Shown: positions 38,417 to 47,725, numbered from the stretch's first letter. The stretch is DNA of 64,000 bases from Pseudomonas mucoides (GCF_015461845.1 NZ_JACOPW010000001.1:992001-1056000), one strand, 5' to 3'. Numbers and translations are program-made. The notes: a model not told the origin generated them from the sequence alone.

Positions 38417-39139
38417 TTAAACCGTTTCTGGCTTGTGCGCCACAAACCGCATCATCCACTCCGCTACCGTAGCGCCATGATGCTCATGCTCAAGGCTCTT
38501 CACGCCTTTGGAGTAGATCTGCTCGCCCAGCGCTTCCTGACGAATGTCCAGCAGCGCTCGCGAATAGTCGTGAATGAATTCCGGATGACCCTGGAAGCAC
38601 AGCACTTGATCATTGATGTGATAAGCCGCGAACGGGCAGAAATCGCTGGAGGCGATGACCGTGGCGTTTTCCGGTAGCGACGTCACTTGGTCCTGGTGGC
38701 TGATCAACAAGGTCAACTCTTCCCTGACCGGGCTCATCCACGGCGCCTTGGCCGCGAGTTTGTAACTGTGGGTGCCGACACCCCAGCCTTGGGTGGCACG
38801 TTCGCTTTTGCCGCCCAGCAACAACGCCAGCAACTGATGGCCGAAACACACGCCCAAGAGTTTGTCGCCGCGTTCGTAGCGGGTCAGCAGGTATTTCCTG
38901 AGGGTTTCGATCCACGGGTCGGTGCCGAAGGAATCGGCCTTGCTGCCGGTGACCAGATAAGCGTCGAAGGTCAGGTCATCGCTTGGGTATTCGCCCTGCA
39001 TCACGTTGTAGACCGTGAACTCGGCCGCGATAGGTTGCTGCGAAAACAGGTGCTTGAACATCTGCCCGTAGCCCTGATATTGGTCGACCAATTCTGGACG
39101 CAGGATGTCGGTTTCCAGAATGCAGATGCGTAACGACAT
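38417..39139 (-). CDS. Class I glutamine amidotransferase-like protein
   Basis: The 240-residue protein has the GATase nucleophile elbow LLGVCFGHQLLALLLGG near residue 100 and the catalytic His in CFQGHPEF near residue 185. It is a stand-alone GATase1 protein, like the GMP synthase-type or gamma-glutamyl hydrolase-like proteins common in pseudomonads. Start at 39139 (MSLRICILETDILRP) has AGGT upstream. The substrate is unknown. Confidence 0.87.
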   Translation of the reverse strand: MSLRICILETDILRPELVDQYQGYGQMFKHLFSQQPIAAEFTVYNVMQGEYPSDDLTFDAYLVTGSKADSFGTDPWIETLRKYLLTRYERGDKLLGVCFGHQLLALLLGGKSERATQGWGVGTHSYKLAAKAPWMSPVREELTLLISHQDQVTSLPENATVIASSDFCPFAAYHINDQVLCFQGHPEFIHDYSRALLDIRQEALGEQIYSKGVKSLEHEHHGATVAEWMMRFVAHKPETV

Positions 39140-39234
39140 AAAAAATACCTGACACGTGATGGGAATAATGCACACCCCAGAGCCTGCCTCGAAACACCGT
39201 TCCAAGGCAAGCCCCGCGAAGCGTCACCGGTCCC

Positions 39235-41379
39235 TTAAAACGTCTCCCCTTTGGCGGCTTTTTCCAGCAACAACGCTGGCGGATTGAAGCGTTCGCCATA
39301 CTGCGCGGCCAGGTATTGGGCGCGGGCGACGAAGTCTTGCACGCCGTACTGATTGATGAATTGCAGTGCACCGCCGGTCCAGGCCGCGAAACCGATGCCG
39401 AAGATCGAACCGACGTTGGCGTCCGCCGTCGACGTCAGCACACCCTCCTCCACACAGCGCACGGTTTCGATGGCTTGCACGAACAGCAGGCGATCACGCA
39501 CATCCTTGGGCGAAATCTGCCCGTCAGGCTTTTCGAAACGGCTTTTCAGCTCTGGCCACAGATGCTTCTGGCCAGCGGCCGGGTATTCGTAAAAACCGCC
39601 TCCTGCCGCTTTACCGGGGCGTTTGTATTCGTTGAGCAGCAAGTCGATCACCGCAAAGGCCGGATGCTCTGTCAGCGGTTTCCCTTCGGCTTGCAGGTCT
39701 TTGGCCGTTTGCTGACGGATATGGCTCATGAGACTGAGGGAAACTTCATCAGAAATCGCCAGCGGCCCGATGGGCATGCCGGCCTTGCGTGCTTCGGTCT
39801 CGATCATCGGCGCGCTGACGCCTTCGCCGAGCATGGCGATGCCTTCGTTGGTGAAGGTGCCAAACACCCGCGAGGTAAAGAAGCCGCGACTGTCGTTGAC
39901 CACGATCGGGGTTTTCTTGATTTGCAGGACGAAATCGAAGCCTCGAGCCAGGGTTTCGTCGCTGGTATTGGCGCCTTTGATGATTTCCACCAGCGGCATT
40001 TTTTCCACGGGACTGAAGAAGTGCAGGCCGATGAATTTGCTCTGGTCCGGCACCGCGGTGGCCAGGCCGCTGATCGGCAACGTCGAGGTGTTGGAAGCGA
40101 TCACCGCATCCGGCCCGACGACTGTTTGCGCAGCCGATGAGACCCTGGCTTTGAGCTCGCGATCTTCGAACACCGCTTCGATGATCAGGTCGCAACCCGC
40201 CAGGTCGGCATCGTTTTCCGTGGTACGGATCCGCGCCAGAATCGCCTCACGCTGCTCGGCAATCATCTGGCCGCGCGCGACTTTCTTGTCCAGCAACGCT
40301 GCCGAATGGGCCTTGCCCTTCTCCGCCGCCGCCAGCGTGATGTCCTTGAGCACCACCTCGATGCCTGCCGATGCGCTGACAAACGCGATGCCCGCGCCCA
40401 TCATCCCGGCGCCGAGTATCCCGACTTTTTGCGTCACACAAGGCGCAAAACCTTGCGGCCGCGAACCGCCGGCATTGATCTCGTTGAGTTGGAACCAGAA
40501 AGTGCCAATCAGGTTTTTCGAGACCTGGCCCGTGGTCAGCTCAGTGAAGTAGCGGGTTTCGATCAGGTGCGCAGTGTCGAAATCCACCTGGGCGCCCTCA
40601 ACCGCCGCGCAGAGGATTTTCTCCGGCGCAGGCATGCAGCCTTGGGTCTTGCTGCGCAGGATCGATGGCGCGATGGCGAGCATCTGCGCGACTTTCGGGC
40701 TGGACGGGGTGCCGCCGGGGATCTGATAACCCTTCACGTCCCAACGTTGTACCGCTGTCGGATTGGCCAGAATCCAGGCCCGCGCCTTGCTCAGCAGTTC
40801 ATCAGAATCCTTCGCCAACTCGTCAATCAACCCGGCCTGCAACGCCTGTTGTGGCCGGACTTTTTTGCCTTCGAGCAGATACGGCAAGGCTTTCTCGATG
40901 CCCAGCATCCGCACCATGCGCACCACCCCGCCGCCGCCCGGCAGCAAGCCGAGGGTGACTTCCGGCAGGCCGAGTTGCACGGATGGATTGTCCAGTGCCA
41001 CGCGATGATGACACGCCAGGCAGATTTCCCAACCACCGCCCAATGCGGCGCCGTTGATCGCGGCCACCACCGGTTTGCCGAGGGTTTCCAGGGTGCGCAA
41101 TTGACCTTTTAGGGTCAGCACCATGTCGTAGAACGCTTTGGCCTCTGGCTTGCCAACCTTGATCAGTTCATTGAGGTCGCCGCCAGCGAAGAACGTCTTC
41201 TTCGCCGAGGTGATGATCACCCCGGCGATGCTGTCTTTTTCAGCGACCAGACGGGCGACGCAGTCGGCCATGGCTTCGCGGTAGACCGCGTTCATGGTGT
41301 TGGCGCTCTGGCCCGGCATGTCGATGGTCAGGACAACGATCCGGTCCTGACCCTTTTCGTAACGAATGGCTTCAGTCAT
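39235..41379 (-). CDS. Multifunctional enoyl-CoA hydratase / 3-hydroxyacyl-CoA dehydrogenase (FadB/FadJ-like)
   Basis: The 714-residue protein has an N-terminal crotonase domain (about 1-190, with AAINGAALGGGWEICLAC) and a 3-hydroxyacyl-CoA dehydrogenase domain beginning at VGILGAGMMGAGIAFVSA near residue 315. It performs hydration and oxidation steps of beta-oxidation. It follows the thiolase gene by 27 bp, forming a two-gene operon. AAGGA lies nine bases before the ATG at 41379; the ATG at 41385 is too close to it. It is a paralogue of the main FadB and its chain-length preference is unknown. Confidence 0.92.
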   Translation of the reverse strand: MTEAIRYEKGQDRIVVLTIDMPGQSANTMNAVYREAMADCVARLVAEKDSIAGVIITSAKKTFFAGGDLNELIKVGKPEAKAFYDMVLTLKGQLRTLETLGKPVVAAINGAALGGGWEICLACHHRVALDNPSVQLGLPEVTLGLLPGGGGVVRMVRMLGIEKALPYLLEGKKVRPQQALQAGLIDELAKDSDELLSKARAWILANPTAVQRWDVKGYQIPGGTPSSPKVAQMLAIAPSILRSKTQGCMPAPEKILCAAVEGAQVDFDTAHLIETRYFTELTTGQVSKNLIGTFWFQLNEINAGGSRPQGFAPCVTQKVGILGAGMMGAGIAFVSASAGIEVVLKDITLAAAEKGKAHSAALLDKKVARGQMIAEQREAILARIRTTENDADLAGCDLIIEAVFEDRELKARVSSAAQTVVGPDAVIASNTSTLPISGLATAVPDQSKFIGLHFFSPVEKMPLVEIIKGANTSDETLARGFDFVLQIKKTPIVVNDSRGFFTSRVFGTFTNEGIAMLGEGVSAPMIETEARKAGMPIGPLAISDEVSLSLMSHIRQQTAKDLQAEGKPLTEHPAFAVIDLLLNEYKRPGKAAGGGFYEYPAAGQKHLWPELKSRFEKPDGQISPKDVRDRLLFVQAIETVRCVEEGVLTSTADANVGSIFGIGFAAWTGGALQFINQYGVQDFVARAQYLAAQYGERFNPPALLLEKAAKGETF

Positions 41380-41406
41380 GAACATGTTTCCTTGGAAGTC
41401 GGGGGC

Positions 41407-42612
41407 TCAGAGGCGTTCGATGATGGTGGCAATGCCCATGCCGCCACCGACACACAACGTCGCCAGGCCATAGCGCAGGCGTCGGGTTTCCAGCTCATCG
41501 AGCAGCGTGCCGAGAATCGCGCAGCCCGTGGCGCCCAGCGGATGACCCATGGCGATGGAGCCGCCGTTGACGTTGACCTTGTCCGGATCGATGGCCATGT
41601 CCTTGATGAATTTGAGCACCACCGAGGCGAACGCTTCGTTGACCTCGAACAGGTCGATGTCTTCCACCCGCAGCCCGGCCTTGGCCAGCGCTTTACGGGT
41701 AGCCGGCGCCGGGCCGGTGAGCATGATGGTCGGATCGGTGCTGGTGACCGCCGTGGCAACGATCCGCGCCCGAGGCTGCAGGCCAAGCGCCCGGCCCTTG
41801 GCTTCGGAACCAATCAGCATCAGCGCCGCACCATCGACGATCCCGGAGCTGTTGCCCGGCGTGTGCACGTGATTGATCCGTTCGACATGGCTGTAGACGC
41901 GCAACGCCGTGGCGTCGAAGCCCATTTGCCCCATCATCTCGAAACTCGGCTTGAGCTTGCCCAAGCCTTCCAGGGTGGAGTCGGCGCGAATGAACTCATC
42001 GTGATCGAGCAAGATGATGCCGTTCTGATCCTGCACCGGCACCAGCGACTTGTTGAACGAACCGTTCGCCCGTGCCCGCGCCGCTTTCTGTTGCGAGTGC
42101 AGCGCGTAGGCATCCACGTCCTGACGGCTGAACCCTTCGAGGGTGGCAATCAGGTCGGCGCCCACGCCTTGCGGTGTGAAATGGCTGTGCAGATTGGTTT
42201 CCGGGTCCAGCGCCCAAGCCCCACCGTCGCTGCCCATGGGCACGCGAGACATCGACTCGACACCGCCGACCACCACCAGGTCTTCGAAACCGGAGCGCAC
42301 CTTCATCGCGCCGAGGTTCACCGCTTCAAGCCCCGAAGCGCAGAAGCGGTTGATCTGCACGCCCGAGACGCTGACGTCCCAATCCGCCACTTGGGTCGCG
42401 GTTTTGGCGATATCGGAGCCTTGATCACCAATCGGCGTCACGCAGCCGAGCACCACGTCATCGACCTGGCTGGTATCGAGCGACGTGCGCTGTTGCAGCG
42501 CCGTGAGCAAGCCGGCCACCAGATTGACCGGTTTGACGCTGTGCAAGGCGCCATCGGCCTTGCCTTTGCCACGGGGCGTGCGTAACGCGTCGAAAATCAA
42601 AGCTTGGGTCAT
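41407..42612 (-). CDS. Acetyl-CoA C-acyltransferase (thiolase)
   Basis: The 401-residue thiolase has the acyl-accepting cysteine in [14 protein letters not shown] near residue 91, the [15 protein letters not shown] motif near residue 350 and the closing [14 protein letters not shown] with the second active-site cysteine. It carries out the last beta-oxidation step with the FadB-like neighbour. It is the first gene of the pair. Two similar inverted repeats lie just upstream. Confidence 0.93.
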   Translation of the reverse strand: MTQALIFDALRTPRGKGKADGALHSVKPVNLVAGLLTALQQRTSLDTSQVDDVVLGCVTPIGDQGSDIAKTATQVADWDVSVSGVQINRFCASGLEAVNLGAMKVRSGFEDLVVVGGVESMSRVPMGSDGGAWALDPETNLHSHFTPQGVGADLIATLEGFSRQDVDAYALHSQQKAARARANGSFNKSLVPVQDQNGIILLDHDEFIRADSTLEGLGKLKPSFEMMGQMGFDATALRVYSHVERINHVHTPGNSSGIVDGAALMLIGSEAKGRALGLQPRARIVATAVTSTDPTIMLTGPAPATRKALAKAGLRVEDIDLFEVNEAFASVVLKFIKDMAIDPDKVNVNGGSIAMGHPLGATGCAILGTLLDELETRRLRYGLATLCVGGGMGIATIIERL

Positions 42613-42645
42613 GACGTCCTCGAACCTGGGCGGTGAGTAAATACT

Positions 42646-42657
42646 GAGTGCTCACTC
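42646..42657. promoter_or_regulatory. Inverted repeat, candidate operator of the thiolase operon
   Basis: GAGTG-CT-CACTC, 34 bp upstream of the thiolase start. A near copy lies at 42689. Confidence 0.5.
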
Positions 42658-42688
42658 TTATGCCGGGCCGCCGCGGATTCAATGACCG

Positions 42689-42700
42689 CAGTGCTCACTG
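42689..42700. promoter_or_regulatory. Second copy of the thiolase-operon inverted repeat
   Basis: CAGTG-CT-CACTG, 43 bp (about four helical turns) from the first copy, sharing AGTGCTCACT. Confidence 0.5.
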
Positions 42701-43002
42701 ACGTTGACTGACGTGCTCAGACGGACGGTAGTGAGCGATGGGATTAACCGATTCAGGACACGGAGCTGTCTAGCAAAAGGGCGCCCAAGAAGCTGGCAAT
42801 AGGCCTCATGCTTTTTAAGAGCATTTGTCGATAGTTCCATACGAAATGGATCTAAGTCACGAGTGACGCGGGCTCTAAGGTGAAGTGTACGAAGTTGTCG
42901 TCGGGTTTTGCCGAGGCACTCGTCTGACAGGAAGTGCAACGCTCTGCCGTCATGGAGATATGCAGGCAGGCATCAGGAAATAACAAAAAAGGCGGTCAAG
43001 CC

Positions 43003-43098
43003 ATGTTCAAACATTCGAAAGTACGTCAAGCCGGGCTCATTCTTTTCGCCACCACGCTATTGTTGATTTTGCCGAATCTGACCAAGGTGATTGGCTAG
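43003..43098 (+). CDS. 31-residue single-pass membrane peptide
   Basis: ATG at 43003 to TAG at 43098 encodes a 31-residue peptide starting MFKHSKVRQAG. A basic N-terminus is followed by one hydrophobic helix (LILFATTLLLILP) and a short NLTKVIG tail. A purine-rich AAAAAAGGCGG lies upstream at suitable distance. The positive-inside pattern and good start context argue that it is real. It precedes the cytochrome c gene by about 107 bp. I do not know its function. Confidence 0.6.
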   Translation: MFKHSKVRQAGLILFATTLLLILPNLTKVIG

Positions 43099-43205
43099 TC
43101 GGTAAAAGAAAACGGTGTCAGGTATTTATATCGTCATTCTAAAAATGTGACTGGCCCGCTACCCGGGCCAGCGTGGGTGTGCCAACCTTTGGGCACTTCC
43201 ACGAC

Positions 43206-44027
43206 ATGGACGGCGATCTATTGAAAACGCTCATTCTGTTCGGGGCCTTGCTGCTCAGCACGCCTCTGTTTGCCGCACAGCTGAACCTCGAGCTGGGCGC
43301 GACCACTCGCACCTGGCAGACCGAAGAACTGCTCAAGCACCCGCAAGTCCAGACCCTCCATATTGCCGACGACGTTTCCTACAAACGGGACATGAGTTAT
43401 CAAGCGGTGCCGCTGGCGGCGCTGTTGACCGGCATCAAGCCCGATGACCATTTGCAAGCCGTGGCGCTGGACGGATTTGCCGCCGAGTTGGCCGCGGCGC
43501 CTTTGCTCAACACCCAAGGTGCGCGGGCGTGGCTGGCGATTGAAGACCCGGCCAAACCTTGGCCGGCATTGTCAGAAGGCAAGCCGGGGGCCGGGCCGTT
43601 TTATCTGGTCTGGACGGATCCGCAGGCCGGCAATATCAGCCCGGAACAATGGCCGTTTCAGGTGTCCAGCATCAAGCGCCTGGCGCCGGTCGCTGCGCGC
43701 TTCCCTGCCCTGCTGCCTGATCCGGCGTTGAAGGCGGGCGATCCGGTGAATCAAGGCTTTGCGTTGTTTCAGAAGAACTGCCTGGCGTGCCATCGATTGA
43801 ACGGTGCCGGGGATGCGCAGTTCGGGCCGGATTTGAATATTCCGTTTAGTCCGACCGAGTATTTCGGGGCGGAGTTCTTGAAGCGCTATATCCGTGATCC
43901 GCAGAGCTTGCGCCAGTGGCCGCAGGCGAAGATGCCGGGGTTTACGGCGCAGGTATTGCCAGATGCGGATCTGGACATGCTGGTGGGGTATTTGAAGCAC
44001 ATGGCCGGGCGCAAAATTAAGCCCTGA
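43206..44027 (+). CDS. Periplasmic cytochrome c-domain protein
   Basis: The 273-residue protein has a signal peptide (about 1-24), an N-terminal region of about 150 residues resembling the molybdopterin-binding sulfite-oxidase-like fold without its known cofactor residues, and a C-terminal cytochrome c domain. The domain has CLACH (Cys192, Cys195, His196) and probable axial Met in AKMPGF. It is likely an electron carrier. The ribosome-binding site before 43206 is weak, but the signal peptide supports this start. Confidence 0.85.
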   Translation: MDGDLLKTLILFGALLLSTPLFAAQLNLELGATTRTWQTEELLKHPQVQTLHIADDVSYKRDMSYQAVPLAALLTGIKPDDHLQAVALDGFAAELAAAPLLNTQGARAWLAIEDPAKPWPALSEGKPGAGPFYLVWTDPQAGNISPEQWPFQVSSIKRLAPVAARFPALLPDPALKAGDPVNQGFALFQKNCLACHRLNGAGDAQFGPDLNIPFSPTEYFGAEFLKRYIRDPQSLRQWPQAKMPGFTAQVLPDADLDMLVGYLKHMAGRKIKP

Positions 44028-44040
44028 TACCCATCCCCCA

Positions 44041-44127
44041 CTGTAGGAGTGCCTGCTCGCGATAGCGGTGCGTCAGTTACAGATTTGCTGACTGGCAGAC
44101 CGCTATCGCGAGCAGGCTCACTCCTAC
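44041..44127. repeat. REPIN of the GTAGGAG type
   Basis: CTGTAGGAG...CTGCTCGCGATAGCGG and the inverse CCGCTATCGCGAGCAG lie between convergent cytochrome and transglutaminase genes. Confidence 0.85.
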
Positions 44128-44149
44128 AAGGGATTTGTAAGGCGCCTGA

Positions 44150-44959
44150 TTATTGTTGCTGGACGGAGATAACCGGCATCGGCGTCGGCGACACAAACAC
44201 CTTCGCATGCATCTGCTCACACCCGCCGCCCCGGCGCATTCCGCGTACCGGACAGGCGTCCAGATAATCCAGGCCCACGGCAAGCTTCAAATGGCGCTCG
44301 GGCCGGGCCAATTCATTGGTCACATCAAAGCTGTACCACGCATCATCGAGCCAGGCTTCCGCCCAGGCGTGACTGGCCAGGTGTTCGCTGTTCTCGCTGT
44401 ACAGATAACCCGACACATAACGCGACGGAATGCCCAGGCTTCGCGCACAGGCGAGAAACGCATGGGTATGGTCCTGACAGACGCCGGAACGTCCGGCAAA
44501 GGCCTGGGCCGCGCTGGTGTCGACTTCGGTCGAGCCTGGCGTGTAGGTCATGTGCTGGTTCAGGCCATGCATCAAGTCGATCAGTGCGGTGCGATCCCGA
44601 CGGGTCTTGCATTCCTTTTGCGCGAACGCTCGCAAGGCTTCGTCGGCTTCGGTCAGCCGGGTGAAACGCAGGAACGGCAGCGCCGACTGGCTCTCATGTT
44701 CGGCTTCGCGCAGTTCATCGATATCCACCTGACCACGGGCGCCAATGATGATCGCCTCGTGCGGCTCGTCCATGGTCAGTACATGCAGGATGTTGCCGAA
44801 CGGATCGAGTTGCGCGCGCACCGGGCGCGGCAGGTCGAGTTGCCAACTGAGCACGTGCTGGCGCTCGCTGTCATGGGGTGTCAGTCGCAAATACTGGATG
44901 CTCGCCCGCACCTGATCTTCATAGTGATAGGTGGTTTCGTGGCTTATGGAAAGTCTCAT
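44150..44959 (-). CDS. Active-type bacterial transglutaminase-like protease
   Basis: The 269-residue cytoplasmic protein has a bacterial transglutaminase N-terminal beta domain (about 1-80) and a transglutaminase core with complete triad: Cys161 in GRSGVCQDHTH, His197 in ASHAWAE and Asp212 in SFDVTNE. Such enzymes act as peptidases or amidases. Its ATG overlaps the stop of the alpha-E gene by four bases. It is the last gene of a three-gene operon with an ATP-grasp ligase and probably acts on the same peptide product. Confidence 0.9.
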   Translation of the reverse strand: MRLSISHETTYHYEDQVRASIQYLRLTPHDSERQHVLSWQLDLPRPVRAQLDPFGNILHVLTMDEPHEAIIIGARGQVDIDELREAEHESQSALPFLRFTRLTEADEALRAFAQKECKTRRDRTALIDLMHGLNQHMTYTPGSTEVDTSAAQAFAGRSGVCQDHTHAFLACARSLGIPSRYVSGYLYSENSEHLASHAWAEAWLDDAWYSFDVTNELARPERHLKLAVGLDYLDACPVRGMRRGGGCEQMHAKVFVSPTPMPVISVQQQ

Positions 44960-45906
44960 GCAGCCTCCAGGTAAGAACTGTGAATGGCGTTGCCCAACTG
45001 GCGCACCAGCGGGATGAATTCGGTCAGCCAGGCATGCAGGCCTTCGTCGAGAATTTCGTTGATGCCGGTGTAGCGCAGGCGTGCGTCGATCTCGGCGGCC
45101 AGGCGCTGCGCGGGGCGGCCGTTGGCCCCCGGCAGGCTGGCGAGAATCTGGTCGATTTCTTCGGTGCACGCGCGCAAGGAACGCGGTACATCCGCGCGCA
45201 GCAACAGCAACTCGGCCACATGCCGGGCACCGGGGGCGTCGCGGTAGATCTCGGTGTACGCCTCGAACGACGACAGCGCTCGCAACAAGGCGCTCCACTG
45301 GTAATAGGCGTGCGCCGTGCTGTCACTGACCGCTTCGGCTTGATCGCCGGCCATTTCGTAGCGTGCATCGAGCAGGCGCAGCGTGTTGTCGGCCCTTTCG
45401 ATAAACGTCCCCAGACGAATGAAGCGGAACGCATCGTTACGCATGATGGTGCCGTAGGACGCGCCCCGGAACAGGTGGGAACGTTCCTTGATCCACTCGC
45501 AAAAACGGCTCATGCCATAGCGGCTCAAGCCCTGTTCGGCGATCCCGCGAATTTCCAGCCAGGTGGCGTTTATGTTTTCCCACATGTCGGCGGTGATTCG
45601 CCCACGCACCGCATGGGCACTGGCTCGCGCCGAACCGAGGCAGCTGTAGATGCTCGCCGGGTTGGCCGCATCGAGGGCGAAGAAATGCAACAGCCGTTCG
45701 GCATGCAACTCGCCGTGGCGCTCCAGGTAATCGTCCAGGGTGCCGGTGATCAGCAGCGGCATGGCGAGTTCGTGCAGCCCGTTGCCGCGACCATCCTGCG
45801 GCATCAGCGACAGCGAATAACTGATGTCGAGCATCCGTGCGAGGTTTTCCGCCCGCTCCAGGTAACGCGACATCCAATACAAATCCGAGGCAGTTCTACT
45901 TAACAT
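44956..45906 (-). CDS. Alpha-E domain protein
   Basis: The 316-residue all-helical protein matches the Alpha-E family: MLSRTASDLYWMSRYLERAE at the start and RADNTLRLLDARYEM near residue 165. The family is found almost only next to circularly permuted ATP-grasp and transglutaminase genes, as here; its biochemical role is unknown. It begins 12 bp after the ATP-grasp stop. Confidence 0.93.
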   Translation of the reverse strand: MLSRTASDLYWMSRYLERAENLARMLDISYSLSLMPQDGRGNGLHELAMPLLITGTLDDYLERHGELHAERLLHFFALDAANPASIYSCLGSARASAHAVRGRITADMWENINATWLEIRGIAEQGLSRYGMSRFCEWIKERSHLFRGASYGTIMRNDAFRFIRLGTFIERADNTLRLLDARYEMAGDQAEAVSDSTAHAYYQWSALLRALSSFEAYTEIYRDAPGARHVAELLLLRADVPRSLRACTEEIDQILASLPGANGRPAQRLAAEIDARLRYTGINEILDEGLHAWLTEFIPLVRQLGNAIHSSYLEAA

Positions 45907-45918
45907 GGCAGGCTTCCT

Positions 45919-47328
45919 TCAATCCTCGACCACCCAGGTGTCCTTGGTTCCGCCACCCTGGGAGGAATTCACCACCAGAGAGCCTTCACGCAAAGCAACA
46001 CGGGTCAAACCGCCGGGCACGACCCGGGTTTCGCGGCCAGACAATACAAACGGACGCAGGTCGATGTGGCGTGGCGCAATGCCGTTTTCGACAAAGGTCG
46101 GACAGGTCGACAGGGACAACGTCGGTTGCGCGATGTACGCGTGGGGCTTGGCTTTGATCCGTGCACGGAACGATTCGATTTCCGCCGCCGTCGCCGCCGG
46201 CCCCACCAGCATTCCGTAACCGCCAGAGCCCTGGGTTTCCTTGACCACCAGATCCGGAAGATTGGCCAGCACGTGGGACAGTTCGGAGGGATTGCGACAC
46301 TGGAACGTCGGCACGTTCTTCAGGATCGGCTCCTCGTCGAGGTAGAAACGGATCATGTCGGTGACAAACGGGTACACCGACTTGTCGTCCGCCACCCCGG
46401 TGCCGATGGCATTCGCCAGCACGACGTTGCCGGAACGGTACGACGACAGCAGCCCCGGAACGCCCAGCATTGAATCCGGATTGAACGCCAGCGGATCGAG
46501 GAACGCATCGTCGAGGCGACGGTAGATCACGTCGACAGCTTTCGGCCCGTCCGTGGTGCGCATGAACACCTTGTCATCGCGCACGAACAGGTCCGCGCCC
46601 TCCACCAGTTCAACCCCCATTTCCCGAGCCAGAAAGGCATGCTCGAAAAATGCGCTGTTGAAGCGACCCGGCGTCAACACCACCACGCTCGGGTTATCGA
46701 TCGGGCTGGAGCTTTTCAGGGTATCCAGAAGCAAATTCGGATAGTGATCGATAGGCGCAATGCGTTGCGCCGCAAACAGTTCGGGGAACAGGCGCATCAT
46801 CATCTTGCGGTCTTCGAGCATGTAGCTGACGCCGCTCGGTGTACGCAGGTTGTCTTCGAGCACGTAGTACGTGCCGTCGCCGTCGCGCACCAGATCGACA
46901 CCTGAGATGTGCGAATAGATGTCCCGGTGCAGATCCAGCCCTTGCATCGCCAACTGGTATTGCTCGTTGGCCAGCACTTGCTCGGCCGGGATGATGCCGG
47001 CCTTGATGATGCGCTGCTCGTGATAGAGGTCGGCAAGGAACATGTTCAGTGCCTTGACCCGCTGAATGCAGCCGCGCTCGACGACCCGCCATTCGCTGGC
47101 AGGAATGCTGCGGGGGATGGTGTCGAAGGGAATCAGGCGCTCTGTCCGCTGCTCGTCCCCGTAGAGCGTGAAGGTTATCCCGGCGCGATGAAATAACAGA
47201 TCGGCCTCGCGTCGCCGTTGTGCCAGAAGCTCGTCAGGCGTTTCGGCCAGCCAACGGGCAAACTCCCGATAATGCGGGCGGACCTGGCCGCCGGCATCGT
47301 ACATTTCATCAAAATAGGTGCGGATCAT
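45919..47328 (-). CDS. Circularly permuted type 2 ATP-grasp protein
   Basis: The 469-residue protein matches the circularly permuted ATP-grasp family: FDEMYDAGGQVRPHYREF near the start and the conserved LRPFVLSGRETRVVPGGLTRVAL near the C-terminus, plus LVVKETQGSGGYGMLVGP. It should activate a carboxylate with ATP to form an amide or peptide bond. It heads the operon with alpha-E and transglutaminase genes. Comparative genomics predicts peptide synthesis by this system; the product is not known. Confidence 0.93.
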   Translation of the reverse strand: MIRTYFDEMYDAGGQVRPHYREFARWLAETPDELLAQRRREADLLFHRAGITFTLYGDEQRTERLIPFDTIPRSIPASEWRVVERGCIQRVKALNMFLADLYHEQRIIKAGIIPAEQVLANEQYQLAMQGLDLHRDIYSHISGVDLVRDGDGTYYVLEDNLRTPSGVSYMLEDRKMMMRLFPELFAAQRIAPIDHYPNLLLDTLKSSSPIDNPSVVVLTPGRFNSAFFEHAFLAREMGVELVEGADLFVRDDKVFMRTTDGPKAVDVIYRRLDDAFLDPLAFNPDSMLGVPGLLSSYRSGNVVLANAIGTGVADDKSVYPFVTDMIRFYLDEEPILKNVPTFQCRNPSELSHVLANLPDLVVKETQGSGGYGMLVGPAATAAEIESFRARIKAKPHAYIAQPTLSLSTCPTFVENGIAPRHIDLRPFVLSGRETRVVPGGLTRVALREGSLVVNSSQGGGTKDTWVVED

Positions 47329-47523
47329 GCCGTACTCCTTGTCACCCGGACATCTAGGCTTCGCAAGGCCCGTGCCAGCGGCAGAAACGCTTTGATATCA
47401 ATCGGTTGGATAATCGCTCCGTTTTCACCGCACCATTCCTGTGCAGCAAACGCCCCAACCTGACAGCCCCCGCTTCATTGCAAGGCGACGTTGTCGCCTA
47501 TCACCAGCATAGTCAGAGTTGAT

Positions 47524-47617
47524 TTCACTGCCCGGCCGCCGGCGGGGATAATCCGCGCATTCGCTGGATAAACAGCCCGAACTTCCCTTTAGCCGCCTGC
47601 TCAGGCGGCTTTTTTTT
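47524..47617 (+). ncRNA. Candidate small RNA (promoter plus orphan terminator)
   Basis: TTCACT (47524-47529), a 17-bp spacer and GATAAT (47547-47552) could start a transcript near 47559. The strong hairpin AGCCGCCTG-CT-CAGGCGGCT with T-run (to 47617) would end it, giving about 60 nt. There is no coding frame. The spacer is very GC-rich, so the promoter is uncertain. Confidence 0.35.
47591..47617 (+). terminator. Orphan intrinsic terminator
   Basis: A perfect 9-bp stem with a 2-base gap and a T-tract on the plus strand; no plus-strand gene lies upstream for several kilobases. Confidence 0.8.
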
Positions 47618-47675
47618 GCGCCGGATTCTTGTTTCAGGGTTTTGCCGGACGTGTTTTACGACCCTCCGCAAACTA

Positions 47676-47702
47676 AAACGGCCAACCCGAAGGTCAGCCG
47701 TT
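47676..47702 (-). terminator. Terminator of the rraB gene
   Basis: On the minus strand, AACGGCTGACC-TTCG-GGTTGGCCGTT followed by TTTT, 24 bp after the stop. Confidence 0.75.
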
Positions 47703-47725
47703 AGTGCGTGTCACTGTTCATAGGA

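Larger units (their letters stand above)
42613..43002. other. Intergenic region upstream of the thiolase operon
   Basis: It holds two operator-like repeats near the thiolase start. An 86-codon minus frame (42679-42939) overlaps these and has no coding look. I see no gene before 43003. Confidence 0.55.
47329..47725. other. Intergenic region with an orphan transcript terminator
   Basis: No protein gene is evident. A plus-strand terminator (47591-47617) has no plus-strand gene before it, and a promoter-like pair precedes it. A 15-bp inverted repeat, GGCGACGTTGTCGCC, lies at 47484-47498. The terminator of the rraB gene is at about 47676-47702. Confidence 0.55.

Noticed and set aside
42679..42939. 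86-codon minus-strand frame
   Set aside because: It overlaps the thiolase-operon repeats, has no good ribosome-binding site and shows no domain-like pattern.
47559..47575. CTGGATAAACAG as a LexA box
   Set aside because: A LexA site needs CTG-N10-CAG; here the spacing is six.
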